Shown here in pieces: positions 1 through 9,255 of a stretch of 64,000 nucleotides of DNA. The position numbers and the translations under genes were made by a program. Origin of the DNA: JBICHN01 sp043101845 (GTDB lineage Bacteria > Planctomycetota > Phycisphaerae > Phycisphaerales > UBA5793); contig JBICHN010000011.1 in NCBI GenBank assembly GCA_043101845.1, forward strand, positions 1 to 64,000, given 5' to 3'. The notes under the pieces are model-generated. The model saw only the letters and a list, made by a program, of their open reading frames with translations, did no database searches and had not been told where the DNA came from. Within the stretch, counting starts at the first letter, position 1. Each line of letters begins with the position of its first letter.

Positions 1-341
1 CTGCCGGTTCGGCGTGCGGATACACGCGCGCCGTCCGATCAACCCGAACCCCCCTCGACCACGAACGCCCAACCGTTCGGCAACAGCCGAACCTACTAAA
101 GCCAACCCCAGTGTGCCACGGCCTTCCAGGCCGTGCGGATGGAACGACCGTGCGCGTGACGACGGAAGCGCTCGTTGACTCGCGCGCCGTTGTCCTCCGC
201 TCCGCACTTCCGACACGGCAGTGGCACACGGGGAGCGACTCTTCGTCACGGACACACTCGTTCCATCCGCTGTGGGTTCCGCTGCGCTCCAACCACAGCC
301 ACCCGTCCGAAGCACACCCGTTCGGTAACCGCCGAACCTAC
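1..341 (+). repeat. Repeat mosaic 1 (families B, A, C) upstream of murD
   Basis: No gene is seen here. The block holds a left-truncated B element (1-96), a complete A element (111-229), a right-hand C module (261-304) and a half B hairpin (320-341). A elements start GTGTGCCAC, contain the hairpin CACGGCCT/AGGCCGTG, and end with hairpin CACTGCCG/CGGCAGTG and GTGGCACAC, so the two ends are mutual inverted repeats. B elements start GTAGGTCAGGC and end GCCGAACCTAC. An open frame runs through the block into murD from 111, but it is repeat DNA, not protein. Confidence 0.85.
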
Positions 342-440
342 ACGGGCGACCCCCCGCGACCAGGATCGAACGACCGATTTCCACTCACCTCCCGAACTCG
401 CACGCGCACGGTGTTCTCCCCGCCGACTACACTCACCCCG

Positions 441-1844
441 ATGTCCCTTACCGACAACGACGACGACGATGCTGAAGTCGCGGATCGGCGCGTGACCGTG
501 ATGGGGCTCGGTCGCTTCGGCGGCGGGGTCGGCGTGACGCGCTGGCTCGCCGACGAACTCGGCTGCCGGGTCCTCGTGACCGATCTCGAATCGCCCGACC
601 GGCTTCGCGACTCGCTCGAGAAGATTGACGATCTCGTGCGGTCGAGCCGCGTCACGCTGCGGCTCGGTGAACATCGTCCCGAAGACTTCTCCGAGACCGA
701 TCTCGTCGTCGCGAACCCGGCGGTCCCGAGCCCTTGGCGGAACCGGTATCTTCTCGCCGCGATGAGCGCGGGCGTGAAGGTCACGACGGAGATGCGCCTC
801 CTCGTCGAGCGTCTGCCCGACCGCCGCCGCGTCATCGGCGTAACGGGCACCGCGGGCAAGTCGACGACGGCCGCGATGATTCACCACATCCTGCGCGAGC
901 GCGGCGACGCGCCGGCGCATCTCGGCGGCAACATCGGCGGCACACTGCTCGGAACCGAAATCGGCGCCCGCGACTGGGTCGTCATCGAACTCTCGAGCGC
1001 CATGCTCTTCTGGCTCGGCGAAGGCGAGGGGTACGAAGGCGCGCCCGGCTGGTCGCCCGGCGTCGCGGTGGTCACGAACCTCGCGCAGAACCACATCGAC
1101 TGGCACGGCTCCTTCGAGCATTACGCCGAATCGAAGCGCAACATCCTCCGCTTTCAGGACGCCGACGACACCGCGGTGCTCGGCGACCTGCCGCCCGAGA
1201 CCGCCGAGGCGTGGACGACGAACGGCCGGCGCATCGAGTCGATCGTCGAACCGCTCGCCTTCGAGCTCGCCACGCCCGGACGGCACAACGAGCGGAACGC
1301 GCGGCTCGCAGTGACAACCTGCCATGCCGTCGCGGGCGTCGCGCCCGATGACGCGGCCGAGGCGCTGCGAACCTTCCGCGGGTTGCCGCATCGTCTCGCG
1401 CTCGTGACCGAACGGGCCGACGGCGTGCGCTTCTATGACGATTCGAAATCGACGACGCCCGAAGCGACGGCGCTCGCGGTCGACGCGTTCGACGATCCGA
1501 GCCGCGTCCATCTCATCGCGGGCGGATACGACAAGGGCGTCGACCTGAGTTCAGTCGCGCGGCTCGCGTCGCGCCTCGCCGGGCTCTACACGATCGGCGC
1601 CACGGGGACCACGATCGCGAGCGCCGCCCGCGAACTGTGCGGGGAGAACTGCTTCGTCGCGTCCTGCGACTCCCTCTCGAAGGCGGTCGAGACGGCGCTG
1701 CCGCGCCTGCGACCGGGGGATGCGCTCCTGCTCAGCCCGGGCTGCGCGAGCTGGGACCAGTACCTCAACTTCGAAGAGCGCGGCGAGCAGTTCGTCTCCC
1801 TCGTGTCGACGCGGGCCGCTCTCGCGTCCGAATCGTCCGGCTGA
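441..1844 (+). CDS. murD: UDP-N-acetylmuramoylalanine--D-glutamate ligase (MurD)
   Basis: Cytoplasmic Mur ligase that adds D-glutamate to UDP-MurNAc-L-Ala using ATP in peptidoglycan synthesis. Visible features are the N-terminal Rossmann-like segment VMGLGRFGGGVGVTRWLA, the ATP-binding loop GTAGKSTTAAMI, the central NHIDWHGSFEHYAESK stretch, the DDSKSTTPEAT motif and the C-terminal SPGCASWDQYLNFEERG motif typical of MurD. Length 467 aa is normal. The frame stays open upstream to position 111, but those residues come from repeat DNA, so ATG 441 is chosen. It stands apart from other mur genes here. The MoaD-like gene follows 80 bp downstream and may be co-transcribed. Confidence 0.95.
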   Translation: MSLTDNDDDDAEVADRRVTVMGLGRFGGGVGVTRWLADELGCRVLVTDLESPDRLRDSLEKIDDLVRSSRVTLRLGEHRPEDFSETDLVVANPAVPSPWRNRYLLAAMSAGVKVTTEMRLLVERLPDRRRVIGVTGTAGKSTTAAMIHHILRERGDAPAHLGGNIGGTLLGTEIGARDWVVIELSSAMLFWLGEGEGYEGAPGWSPGVAVVTNLAQNHIDWHGSFEHYAESKRNILRFQDADDTAVLGDLPPETAEAWTTNGRRIESIVEPLAFELATPGRHNERNARLAVTTCHAVAGVAPDDAAEALRTFRGLPHRLALVTERADGVRFYDDSKSTTPEATALAVDAFDDPSRVHLIAGGYDKGVDLSSVARLASRLAGLYTIGATGTTIASAARELCGENCFVASCDSLSKAVETALPRLRPGDALLLSPGCASWDQYLNFEERGEQFVSLVSTRAALASESSG

Positions 1845-1924
1845 TCGACCGGACGCCGTCCGGTATACTGCCCCGCGACGCGAATCGCCGCGCCGCCGCC
1901 GTTCCGCGTCCCGGGAGTCCGGCC

Positions 1925-2197
1925 GTGATCCGCATCGAGTTCACGAAGAACATTCAGCGGCATGTCGAGTGTCCGCCCACGGAGATCGACGGCGCCGCGA
2001 CCGTCGCCGACGCGCTCGACGCGGTCTTCGAACGCCTCCCCCAGGCGCGCGGCTATGTCGTCGACGAGCGCGGCCGACTCCGCAAACACATGAACATCTT
2101 CGTGAACGGCGAGCCAGTGAAGGATCGCGAAACGCTCAGCGATCCGCTCGACGACGGCGCCGAGGTCTATGTCATGCAGGCGCTCTCCGGCGGTTGA
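1925..2197 (+). CDS. MoaD/ThiS-family sulfur-carrier-like protein
   Basis: Small beta-grasp protein of 90 aa. The GTG at 1925 gives VIRIEFTKNIQRHV, which begins at the first beta strand. The frame is open further upstream, but only over the end of murD. The C terminus is exactly ...QALSGG, the double-glycine tail that is adenylated and thiocarboxylated in sulfur carriers of the molybdopterin and thiamine pathways. No MoeB/ThiF activating enzyme or MoaE partner is nearby. It sits 24 bp before the Asp-box propeller gene, so the pair is probably one operon. Family membership is secure; the acceptor pathway is unknown, and a dedicated thiomolybdenum or protein-modifier role cannot be separated from sequence alone. 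Confidence 0.85.
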   Translation: MIRIEFTKNIQRHVECPPTEIDGAATVADALDAVFERLPQARGYVVDERGRLRKHMNIFVNGEPVKDRETLSDPLDDGAEVYVMQALSGG

Positions 2198-2221
2198 GCG
2201 CGCGAGAAAGGTGGGGACCGA

Positions 2222-3352
2222 ATGAGTGACCGCATCCTCGTCGCGACGCGCAAGGGTCTCTTCGACCTCCGGCGGAACGGCGCCGCCGGCGCCTCGAAGT
2301 GGTCCATCGACCGCGTCTCGTTTCTCGCCGACAACTGCACGATGGTCATGCGCGACCCGCGCGGCGCGAACGGCGGCGACCTCTACGCGGCGCTGAACCA
2401 TGGTCACTTCGGCTGCAAGCTCCATCGCTCCGAAGACGACGGCGCGAACTGGACCGAAATCGCCGCGCCCGCGTACCCCGAGAACACGGTCATCGAACCG
2501 AACGAGATGAACCTGTACAAGGAGGCGCGCCCGGCGACGCTCGAACTCATCTGGGCGCTCGAGCCCGGCGGCGCCGACCAGCCCGGTCGACTCTGGCTCG
2601 GGACGATCCCGGGCGGGCTCTTCCGCTCCGACGATCGCGGCGAATCATGGTCGCTCGTCGAGTCGCTCTGGAACCATCCCGGGCGCGCGAAGTGGTTCGG
2701 CGGCGGATACGACCGTCCCGGGATTCACTCGATCATCGTCGACCCGCGCGACTCATCGCATGTCACCCTCGGCGTCTCGTGCGGCGGCGTATGGGAGACG
2801 CGCGACGACGGCGCCACCTGGGAACTGCTCGGCGAAGGACTCCAGGCCGAGTACATGCCGCCCGATCAGGCCGGCGACCGCGAAATCCAGGACCCGCACC
2901 TCATCGCCGCGTGCGCGAACGACCCGGACAAGATGTGGATTCAACACCACAACGGCATCTTCCGATCGACCGACGGCGCGAAGAACTGGGAGTGGATCCG
3001 CGAGGTCGAACCGAGCGGCTTCGGATTCGGCGTCGCGGTGCACCCGCGCGACGGCGACACCGCGTGGTTCGTCCCCGCGATCAAGGATGAGCATCGGGTC
3101 CCCGTCGACGGCAAACTCGTCGTCACGCGCACACGCGACGGCGGAAAGTCGTTCGACATCCTCCGGGACGGGCTGCCGCAGAAGCACGCGTATGATCTCG
3201 TCTTCCGCCACGCGCTCATCGTCGATGAATCGGGCGACCGTCTCGCGTTCGGCTCGACGACCGGGTCACTCTGGACGAGCGACAACGGCGGCGATTCGTG
3301 GTCACTCGTGTCCGCGCACCTGCCGCCGGTCTATGCGATGCGCTTCGCCTGA
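2222..3352 (+). CDS. Asp-box (BNR) beta-propeller protein, sialidase-fold
   Basis: 376-aa protein made of repeated Asp-box motifs (S/T-x-D-x-G-x-x-W/F). At least six can be read: RSEDDGANWTE, RSDDRGESWSL, ETRDDGATWEL, RSTDGAKNWEW, RTRDGGKSFDI and TSDNGGDSWSL, which implies a six- or seven-bladed propeller. There is no signal peptide, so a cytoplasmic location is likely. It begins ILVATRKGLFDL, as do genomic proteins often labelled exo-alpha-sialidase or WD40/YVTN/BNR-like, but I cannot see a sialidase arginine triad, so no glycosidase activity is claimed. The close upstream MoaD/ThiS-like gene suggests a shared function. The start ATG follows GGGGACC. Confidence 0.85.
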   Translation: MSDRILVATRKGLFDLRRNGAAGASKWSIDRVSFLADNCTMVMRDPRGANGGDLYAALNHGHFGCKLHRSEDDGANWTEIAAPAYPENTVIEPNEMNLYKEARPATLELIWALEPGGADQPGRLWLGTIPGGLFRSDDRGESWSLVESLWNHPGRAKWFGGGYDRPGIHSIIVDPRDSSHVTLGVSCGGVWETRDDGATWELLGEGLQAEYMPPDQAGDREIQDPHLIAACANDPDKMWIQHHNGIFRSTDGAKNWEWIREVEPSGFGFGVAVHPRDGDTAWFVPAIKDEHRVPVDGKLVVTRTRDGGKSFDILRDGLPQKHAYDLVFRHALIVDESGDRLAFGSTTGSLWTSDNGGDSWSLVSAHLPPVYAMRFA

Positions 3353-3493
3353 TGAGCCTCGACCCCGCGGCGAACGGGCGAACCGGGGCGATGCGCACAC
3401 GACTCGCACATCACCCCGGCTCCTGACCCATTCACCCTCCCTCCTCACCGCGCGGCGGCGGTCGGCTCGAGGTTCGTCGAGCCTTCGTCCCCA

Positions 3494-6400
3494 TCACTCA
3501 CACGACCCCAGGGTCGGCCAGTCGATCGCGCTGAAGTTCGCAAGGAAAGTCGGCGCGTGCGACGGGTCGAGATCGAGCCAGAAGTTCCGATAGGTCGTCA
3601 CCGCGTGCGGCATGAGCTTGTTGTTCCCGCACACGAACGCCTGGATCGACGCCCGGCGCGTCTGGAACTGGTCGTAGCGGTGGAACGAGTTCCCGCTCGA
3701 GTCGTTGTCGGAGTCGAACGCGATGTGGCAGGTGCGGCACGACCGCGCGACGACATTCGCATAGAGACCGCTCTGCGTGCTCCACGCGCTCGGCGTGAAG
3801 GTGTTGTCCTGCGAATCGCCGCCGCTGATGTACCAGCCGGCGATGAGGTCTTCGATCGGATGGATCGCCGGATCGCCCTGGTGGCTGATCACGACGACAT
3901 CGTTCTGCGCATGGAACGAAGTTTCGGCGGCGGCGCTCGGCGTGGTGGCGCCACCCGGATAGAGATAGGTCGCGGTGTCGAGTTCGCGGAACGCGGCGAG
4001 CATGTCGACATCGTCGAGCGACGGGTTCGCCGGATCGGACGGGAAGTAATTTCCGCCGTGACAGTTCAGGCAGAGGTTCGGCACATACTTCACGCCGAAG
4101 CCGTCGAGCTCGGCGCCGGTCTGCCGCACGGCCGCGGCGCCGTTTCCGTTCCCGGCGTAGACGAAGAACTTCACGATCTTCCGGTTCGGGTCCTGCCCCT
4201 CGACGGGTGAGAATTCCATGCACACGGTCGCGCCCGGCTCGGTCTTCGTGGCGGCGAGGTCGGCGTTGCCGTGATCCTGGTTGAACTCGCCGTAGTTCGT
4301 TACATAGGCCGCGACATTTCCGTTGCCCTGGTCGAGCAGGTACATGTCGCGTCCCGAACCGAGGTCATTGAAGTTGAGGTACGAAGTGCGGTGCGCGTTC
4401 GCGTTCGAGCCGTCGGTCGGATCGAAGCCGTTGTGATCCCACCAGTCGCCGAGCGTGAGCCGGTCGTCGTTCGGATCGACCGCTTCGTAGTAATCGAGCG
4501 CGTTCGCCTCCGAGCCGTTCCCCTTGAAGGTGAAGAACGGGCTGCCCGGGAAGCCCGACCAGTCGGGGACCTGCAGACGAAGCGTGATCGTCTTGCAGAG
4601 CGTATCGATTTCGGGCGAGTTCGGATCGGGCCAGAGCGTTTCGCCGGGCGGAATCGGCCCGCCCGAGTTCACGAGATTGCCCGGCAGCGGCGTGCCCGGG
4701 ATCTCCTCCGCCACGATGTCCACGATGACCTGTCCGTCCGGGTTGAGGACCTCGAGCTTCACATTCGTGTTCGCGGGCAGCCGGTACACCGCGTTGACCT
4801 CGTCGTTCATCACGAACTCGAAAGTCTGCGCAAACGCGGCGCCGGTCGGATCGGTGATGCGCAGCGTGAGCCCGGTCGGCACGGTTTCGTCGAGCACGAC
4901 CTTGAGGCACGCGGCCTCATCCTTCTCGAGGTCGGTGTTGATCGTCGAGAAATGCGAGACCTTCCCGATATACCGGCTCGAGTTCTGGTCAAAGGTCGCG
5001 TCGCCGCTCTTCTCCCAGAAGCCGTTCTTCTCGTTGTACGACCAGAGCGGCGCGTTCGCCTGGGCGCCGGCGACGAGGGAATTCGGCGGGGCCATGCGGA
5101 CCTCGGCGTTCACGCCGGGCCGCAGATTGAACTCCTTGCCCGCGGCGTCGCGGAATTCGACATAGGCGGCGCCGTAGGACACGAGGTTCGTCTCGCGCCC
5201 GCCGGACTGCGCGCCCCAGTCGCCGGGCGCCTGGCCGTCGCCGATGTCGAGTGTGGCGACATCGGCCGTCAACATCCCGGCCGGGGGATTGCCGTTCTCA
5301 TCGACGAGCGCGTTCGCCGGGATGCGGATCTCGACGCCGCGCATCTTCCGTCGCCGCAGCGTGTCGCGATCGTCGACGAGCACGATCGGCTGCGTCGGAT
5401 CGACCTGCGTGGTCTGCGCCGGGACGAGCCGCCAGATCTGGCCCGTCACGCCGCGGTGGTACGGCTTCGACTGGAGCGCGAAGCCGGGCTTGTCCACATT
5501 CACCACGAATCGGTCGGTCATCGGAACCTGCACGAAGTACCCGCCGTTCGCGTTCGAGGTCGCGGTGGCGCCGTTGATCTCGATCTCGGCGTTCGCGACA
5601 GGCGCGTTCGTGTCCGCGTTCACGACGCGGCCGGAGAAGATCTCGTAGTCGTACCCGACACGCACGGTGACCGCTTCGCGGGCGTAGCCGCCGCGCTTGT
5701 CGGTCGCGGTCACATAGGCGCGGTAGCGGCCGGGGCGGGCGGGCATCTTCCACATCGCCGTGTCGCCGCCCGCAGGCGTGATCGTGCCCATGCCCTCGAG
5801 CGTGCCCCACTCGAAAGTCAGCGAGTCACCGTCGACATCGCGCGCCGAGAGCGAGAGCTCGACCGTCGAATTCACCGCCGGGCTCCGCACGGGCTTGCCG
5901 CCCTGGGTGACGAAGATCTTGAAGATCTCGGGCCGATGGTTGCGCAGCTCGATCGAAATCGGCGACCCGACCATACCGTTCGTAATCGCCGCGACCGGCG
6001 CCGCCATGTCGCGCGTGAGCGAATCGACCGTCGTGCGTACCGTCCATCGCTGCGGCGGCGTGGGAAGCCCCGCGATCGCGAAGCCGCCGTTCCAGTTCGC
6101 CCGGACCGGCTTGTGCAGGTCGGTTCCGCCCGCGTCGCGCACGACGACTCGCGCCGTGCGGTCGACCTCGAAGAACTCGTTGCTCGTCCAGGGCGACGAG
6201 TCGTCGAGGAACTCGACGCGACCGGTCAACACGCCGCCCGGTCGGCGCGGCCGGACCGACGCCGGCGTCGGATACTTCGTGTGGTCGCGGATGACGAGGA
6301 GATCCGGATGCTGTCCCGCGGCCCAGCCGTTCTGCTCCTTCCAGATGAGCCGATAGCGTCCGGGCTTCTGCTTCGGGAACATGTAGCGGCCGAAGAGATC

Positions 6401-6730
6401 GGTCGTCACCGGGCCGCTCAGGTCGCCGCTGCCCTGGCGTTCGAGGAAGACCTCGAAGTCGGGGAGCGGGATCGGATCGCCCGCGTCCACGAAGACATCA
6501 TCCCCGGCGGTCCCCTTCGTCGGCTGCACATGCACGCTGCCGTTCACCGCGCCGCCGCGCCCGTCGCGCAGCTGGACGACGGCCTCGCGCTCCGGGCTCG
6601 TCTCGCAGTTCACGAGCGCGACGCCGAAGAGCAGGCACACGACCACGATCGCGACGAGTTGCGCGATCACGCCCGATCGGGGATGGCCCGACGCGGTCTT
6701 CGAACGGGACGATTGAGTACGGGATGCCAT
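3494..6730 (-). CDS. Large exported multidomain protein with two CXXCH heme motifs
   Basis: 1078 aa from the ATG at 6730, preceded by a strong GGAGAGG ribosome site; the frame extends upstream to 6811 without a better start. An N-terminal hydrophobic segment (about residues 24-43, ending LVNC) is a signal anchor or atypical lipobox. The middle contains Ig-like/carboxypeptidase-regulatory repeats, for example FSGRVVNADTNAPVANAEI and a PKD-like stretch. The C-terminal third carries CLNCH (887-891) and CRTCH (998-1002), which fit covalent c-type heme attachment at two sites. I infer a periplasmic or surface diheme protein, possibly an electron-transfer or redox-sensing component. No partner oxidoreductase is adjacent. 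Exact function unknown. Confidence 0.75.
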   Translation of the reverse strand: MASRTQSSRSKTASGHPRSGVIAQLVAIVVVCLLFGVALVNCETSPEREAVVQLRDGRGGAVNGSVHVQPTKGTAGDDVFVDAGDPIPLPDFEVFLERQGSGDLSGPVTTDLFGRYMFPKQKPGRYRLIWKEQNGWAAGQHPDLLVIRDHTKYPTPASVRPRRPGGVLTGRVEFLDDSSPWTSNEFFEVDRTARVVVRDAGGTDLHKPVRANWNGGFAIAGLPTPPQRWTVRTTVDSLTRDMAAPVAAITNGMVGSPISIELRNHRPEIFKIFVTQGGKPVRSPAVNSTVELSLSARDVDGDSLTFEWGTLEGMGTITPAGGDTAMWKMPARPGRYRAYVTATDKRGGYAREAVTVRVGYDYEIFSGRVVNADTNAPVANAEIEINGATATSNANGGYFVQVPMTDRFVVNVDKPGFALQSKPYHRGVTGQIWRLVPAQTTQVDPTQPIVLVDDRDTLRRRKMRGVEIRIPANALVDENGNPPAGMLTADVATLDIGDGQAPGDWGAQSGGRETNLVSYGAAYVEFRDAAGKEFNLRPGVNAEVRMAPPNSLVAGAQANAPLWSYNEKNGFWEKSGDATFDQNSSRYIGKVSHFSTINTDLEKDEAACLKVVLDETVPTGLTLRITDPTGAAFAQTFEFVMNDEVNAVYRLPANTNVKLEVLNPDGQVIVDIVAEEIPGTPLPGNLVNSGGPIPPGETLWPDPNSPEIDTLCKTITLRLQVPDWSGFPGSPFFTFKGNGSEANALDYYEAVDPNDDRLTLGDWWDHNGFDPTDGSNANAHRTSYLNFNDLGSGRDMYLLDQGNGNVAAYVTNYGEFNQDHGNADLAATKTEPGATVCMEFSPVEGQDPNRKIVKFFVYAGNGNGAAAVRQTGAELDGFGVKYVPNLCLNCHGGNYFPSDPANPSLDDVDMLAAFRELDTATYLYPGGATTPSAAAETSFHAQNDVVVISHQGDPAIHPIEDLIAGWYISGGDSQDNTFTPSAWSTQSGLYANVVARSCRTCHIAFDSDNDSSGNSFHRYDQFQTRRASIQAFVCGNNKLMPHAVTTYRNFWLDLDPSHAPTFLANFSAIDWPTLGSCE

Positions 6731-7291
6731 AGCGATACCTCTCCTCAACAACCACGCCATGCGATTCCACTCCGAACGGCGCCGGGCGTTACCGCCACGC
6801 GTGCGGCACACTTCCCGCGCGCACCGATCGCGCGGCGTCCCGCTCGCTCTTCGCGTCTTCGTTCGACGGAACTCGAATCACGCGCGAGACGACCCCTGGC
6901 CGAGCGACCACGGCGCCAAAGTCTCTTCGAATGTTCGTCGTCGCCATGCGCCGGTTGACCCGGGCCAGCATCAGAGGGCGGCGCCTAATCCAACCTGCCA
7001 CACGCAGCGCCTACCAGGACGGCCCTCGTCAATGCGTCATGTCGTGTTCATGATTCGAGGCGGACAAGGCCCCACGACACGACGCGCAGAAGGGCGTCAC
7101 GACCGGGCGAACACACCGGCCGCCATCCTCTGGTGTACCTCATGATTGCGTGAGCGACAAACGCCGCCTGCGAAAAACGCGATGGATTAATGACTTCCCG
7201 GCGCGCACGAACGACGCCGCGCGACGCCGCGGAGGTCGTCCGCGACGCTCGGCGGCGTCGGTTAATGTCAGATGGCCTGAAGCCCCGACCC
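6731..7291. other. Gene-free stretch (about 560 bp)
   Basis: Lies between two minus-strand genes and holds no convincing coding frame or member of the window's repeat families. The only structure seen is a GC-rich inverted repeat near 7211-7262 (GACGCCGC paired with GCGGCGTC), just downstream of the first SOUL gene. It may act as a transcript-end hairpin but lacks a T-run. Confidence 0.4.
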
Positions 7292-8176
7292 TCAATGCGC
7301 GTGATCGTCCGCGCTCAGCCGCACGGGAATCTGCGTCTCCCACCAGCGGGCGTACCACGGTGTCATCGGGCCGTTGTATCCGAGCACGCGCGGCTCGCCG
7401 GCGCGTTCCCACTCCGGGTTCGCGTCGAGCCACGCCTCGAGTTCATCAAGCGAACCGCGAAGATCATCGACGCTCTCCGACGAGCCACGCTGACCGATCG
7501 CAACCACGGTGACCGGCTCGCTCTCGATGACCTCGACGCCGCCCTCCGCGGGACCGGTCGAGCCGATCGACTTCGAGGAGTACAGGAAGGCCATCGACCA
7601 CGCGTCGATCGATTCGTCGTTCGCGGAGTCGACGCCGTCGTAGCCCATCACGACCGGCGTGGTCATCTTGATGTCGTTGCGCTGAATGTGCCGGAACAGC
7701 GGCCAGAATCCGCGCGACCCCATCTGCCCCGTTTCGCCGCCCTGTTCGCCATACACGGCGCGGCGGTCGGAAGGATAACGCTTCACCTCGATGGCGCCCG
7801 GCGGCGTCGGCGCCGGATAGCCCTCGACAAGATCGGCGTCGACGCCGGCCTGCATCATGAAGTCCCAGCCCGAACGGGTATAGCGATATCCGTTCGGTCG
7901 TCCATCCTTCGTCATCGTCTCGACCTGCGCAAACAGATCGCCGCCTACGCGGAGGGTCGTCCAGTCGTCCTCCTGCGCGAGCGCCACGATCGGTGAAGTC
8001 GTCTTCGTATGTTCGTGCGCCGCCGAGCAGCCGTCGGCCCCGCAGTCGATGAATGCCGCGCCGGCGCCGGGGGCCATCGAGAGTCCGACGGTGAGCCCGA
8101 GCGCCGTGGTCAGCGCCTGGGCGATGGTGGGGCGGTCGGGGTGGTTCGTATTCTCACTCGAATGATTCGCCCGCAT
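7292..8176 (-). CDS. Exported SOUL-family heme-binding protein, copy 1
   Basis: 294 aa from ATG 8176, which follows an excellent GGAGGAG site. The N terminus has a hydrophobic segment ending near GAGAAFIDCG, so the product is probably exported. The body matches the SOUL/heme-binding fold, with PAPTPPGAIEVKRYPS, MTTPVVMGYDG and PRVLGYNGPMTPWYARWWETQIPV. It is paralogous to the gene at 9256-10158, with which it shares WTTLRVGGDL and the proline-rich motif. SOUL proteins bind heme or related tetrapyrroles; a periplasmic heme-handling role is inferred. The two copies are separated by a repeat mosaic rather than lying in direct tandem. Confidence 0.8.
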   Translation of the reverse strand: MRANHSSENTNHPDRPTIAQALTTALGLTVGLSMAPGAGAAFIDCGADGCSAAHEHTKTTSPIVALAQEDDWTTLRVGGDLFAQVETMTKDGRPNGYRYTRSGWDFMMQAGVDADLVEGYPAPTPPGAIEVKRYPSDRRAVYGEQGGETGQMGSRGFWPLFRHIQRNDIKMTTPVVMGYDGVDSANDESIDAWSMAFLYSSKSIGSTGPAEGGVEVIESEPVTVVAIGQRGSSESVDDLRGSLDELEAWLDANPEWERAGEPRVLGYNGPMTPWYARWWETQIPVRLSADDHAH

Positions 8177-8390
8177 GACGGCGCTCCTCCTCGTTTTTCT
8201 CTTCTCTTCGTTCACGATCGGGAAAAGCCGGGCCGCGCCGGTGTGGCGCGACCCGGAGGGACCCCGCTGAAACCACACGCGTCCCGGAGCGAGTTCGCCC
8301 GGGACCGGCGCACGGATTCACGGGCGGCCGGAATCGCGGTCGCACGCCTGTGAGATGAAGATGGGTTCAGATTGTGGTTCGCCTTGCGTT

Positions 8391-9240
8391 GGGTGGCTGT
8401 GGCTGACGCTCGGGGAAGCCACAGGCCGGAAGGCATTCGAAGTGGGAGATTTGAAATCTGGAATTTGAGATTTGAGATCAGCCCGGTAGGTCAGGCTATT
8501 GCCTGCCGGTTGGGCGCACGGATTCACGCGCGCCGTCCGCCGAGCCCGAACCCCGCTCAACCACGCACGCCCATCCGTTCGGCAAGAGCCGAACCTACCC
8601 ACCCCAACCCCGTGTGCCACGGCCTTCCAGGCCGTGCGAATGGAACAGGTGTGCTCGTGACGACGAAAGCGCTCGCCGACTCGCGCGCTGTCCTCCGCTC
8701 CGCACTGCCGACACGGCAGTGGCACACGGGGAGTCACTCGTCGTCGATCGCGTCGCGCAGGGTGGCTGTGGCTGACGCCCGGGGAAGCCACAGATCGGAA
8801 GGCAATCGAAGTGGGAGATCTGAAATCTGATATTTGAGATTTGAGATTCATCAGGTAGGTCAGGCTATTGCCTGCCGGTTGGGCGTGCGGTCCCACTCGT
8901 GCCGCATGATCATCACGACCCCCGCTCAACCACGAACGCCCATCCGTTCGGCAAGAGCCGAACCTACGAACCCCAACCCCGTGTGCCACGGCCTTCCAGG
9001 CCGTGCGAATGGAACAGGTGTGCTCGTGACAACGGAAGCGCTCGCCGACTCGCGCGCCGTCGTCCTCCGCTCCGCACTGCCGACACGGCAGTGGCACACG
9101 GGTGGCCACTCGTCGTCACGGACCCGCTCGTTCCATCCGCTGTGGGTTCCGCGGCGCTCCAACCACAGCCACCCGTCCGTAGTTCGATCTTCCCCGGGTG
9201 GCTGTGGCTGACGCCCGGGGAAGCCACAGGTCGAAAGGCC
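8391..9240 (+). repeat. Repeat mosaic 2 (C, D, B, A modules in series)
   Basis: No gene is seen here. In order: C left end 8391-8434, AT-rich D 8439-8482, B 8486-8598, A 8612-8727, C left end 8760-8801, D 8809-8849, B 8855-8967, A 8981-9099, C right end 9131-9174, C left end 9196-9240. C left ends begin GGGTGGCTGTGG and C right ends finish CCACAGCCACCC, its exact reverse complement. D is built from GAGATTTGAGAT-like words. B-to-A spacing is 13 bp in both cases. Frames that are open across this block are repeat-derived. Confidence 0.85.
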
Positions 9241-9255
9241 CGCGCTCGCGTCAAC

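Noticed and set aside
111..440. N-terminal extension of MurD
   Set aside because: These codons are A-, C- and B-family repeat DNA that happens to be open; conserved MurD sequence starts after 441.
4271..6958. 895-aa open frame antisense to the large heme-motif protein
   Set aside because: It is a GC-driven shadow. The opposite strand has a ribosome site, signal segment and recognisable domains; this frame is Arg/Val/Ala-rich without family features.
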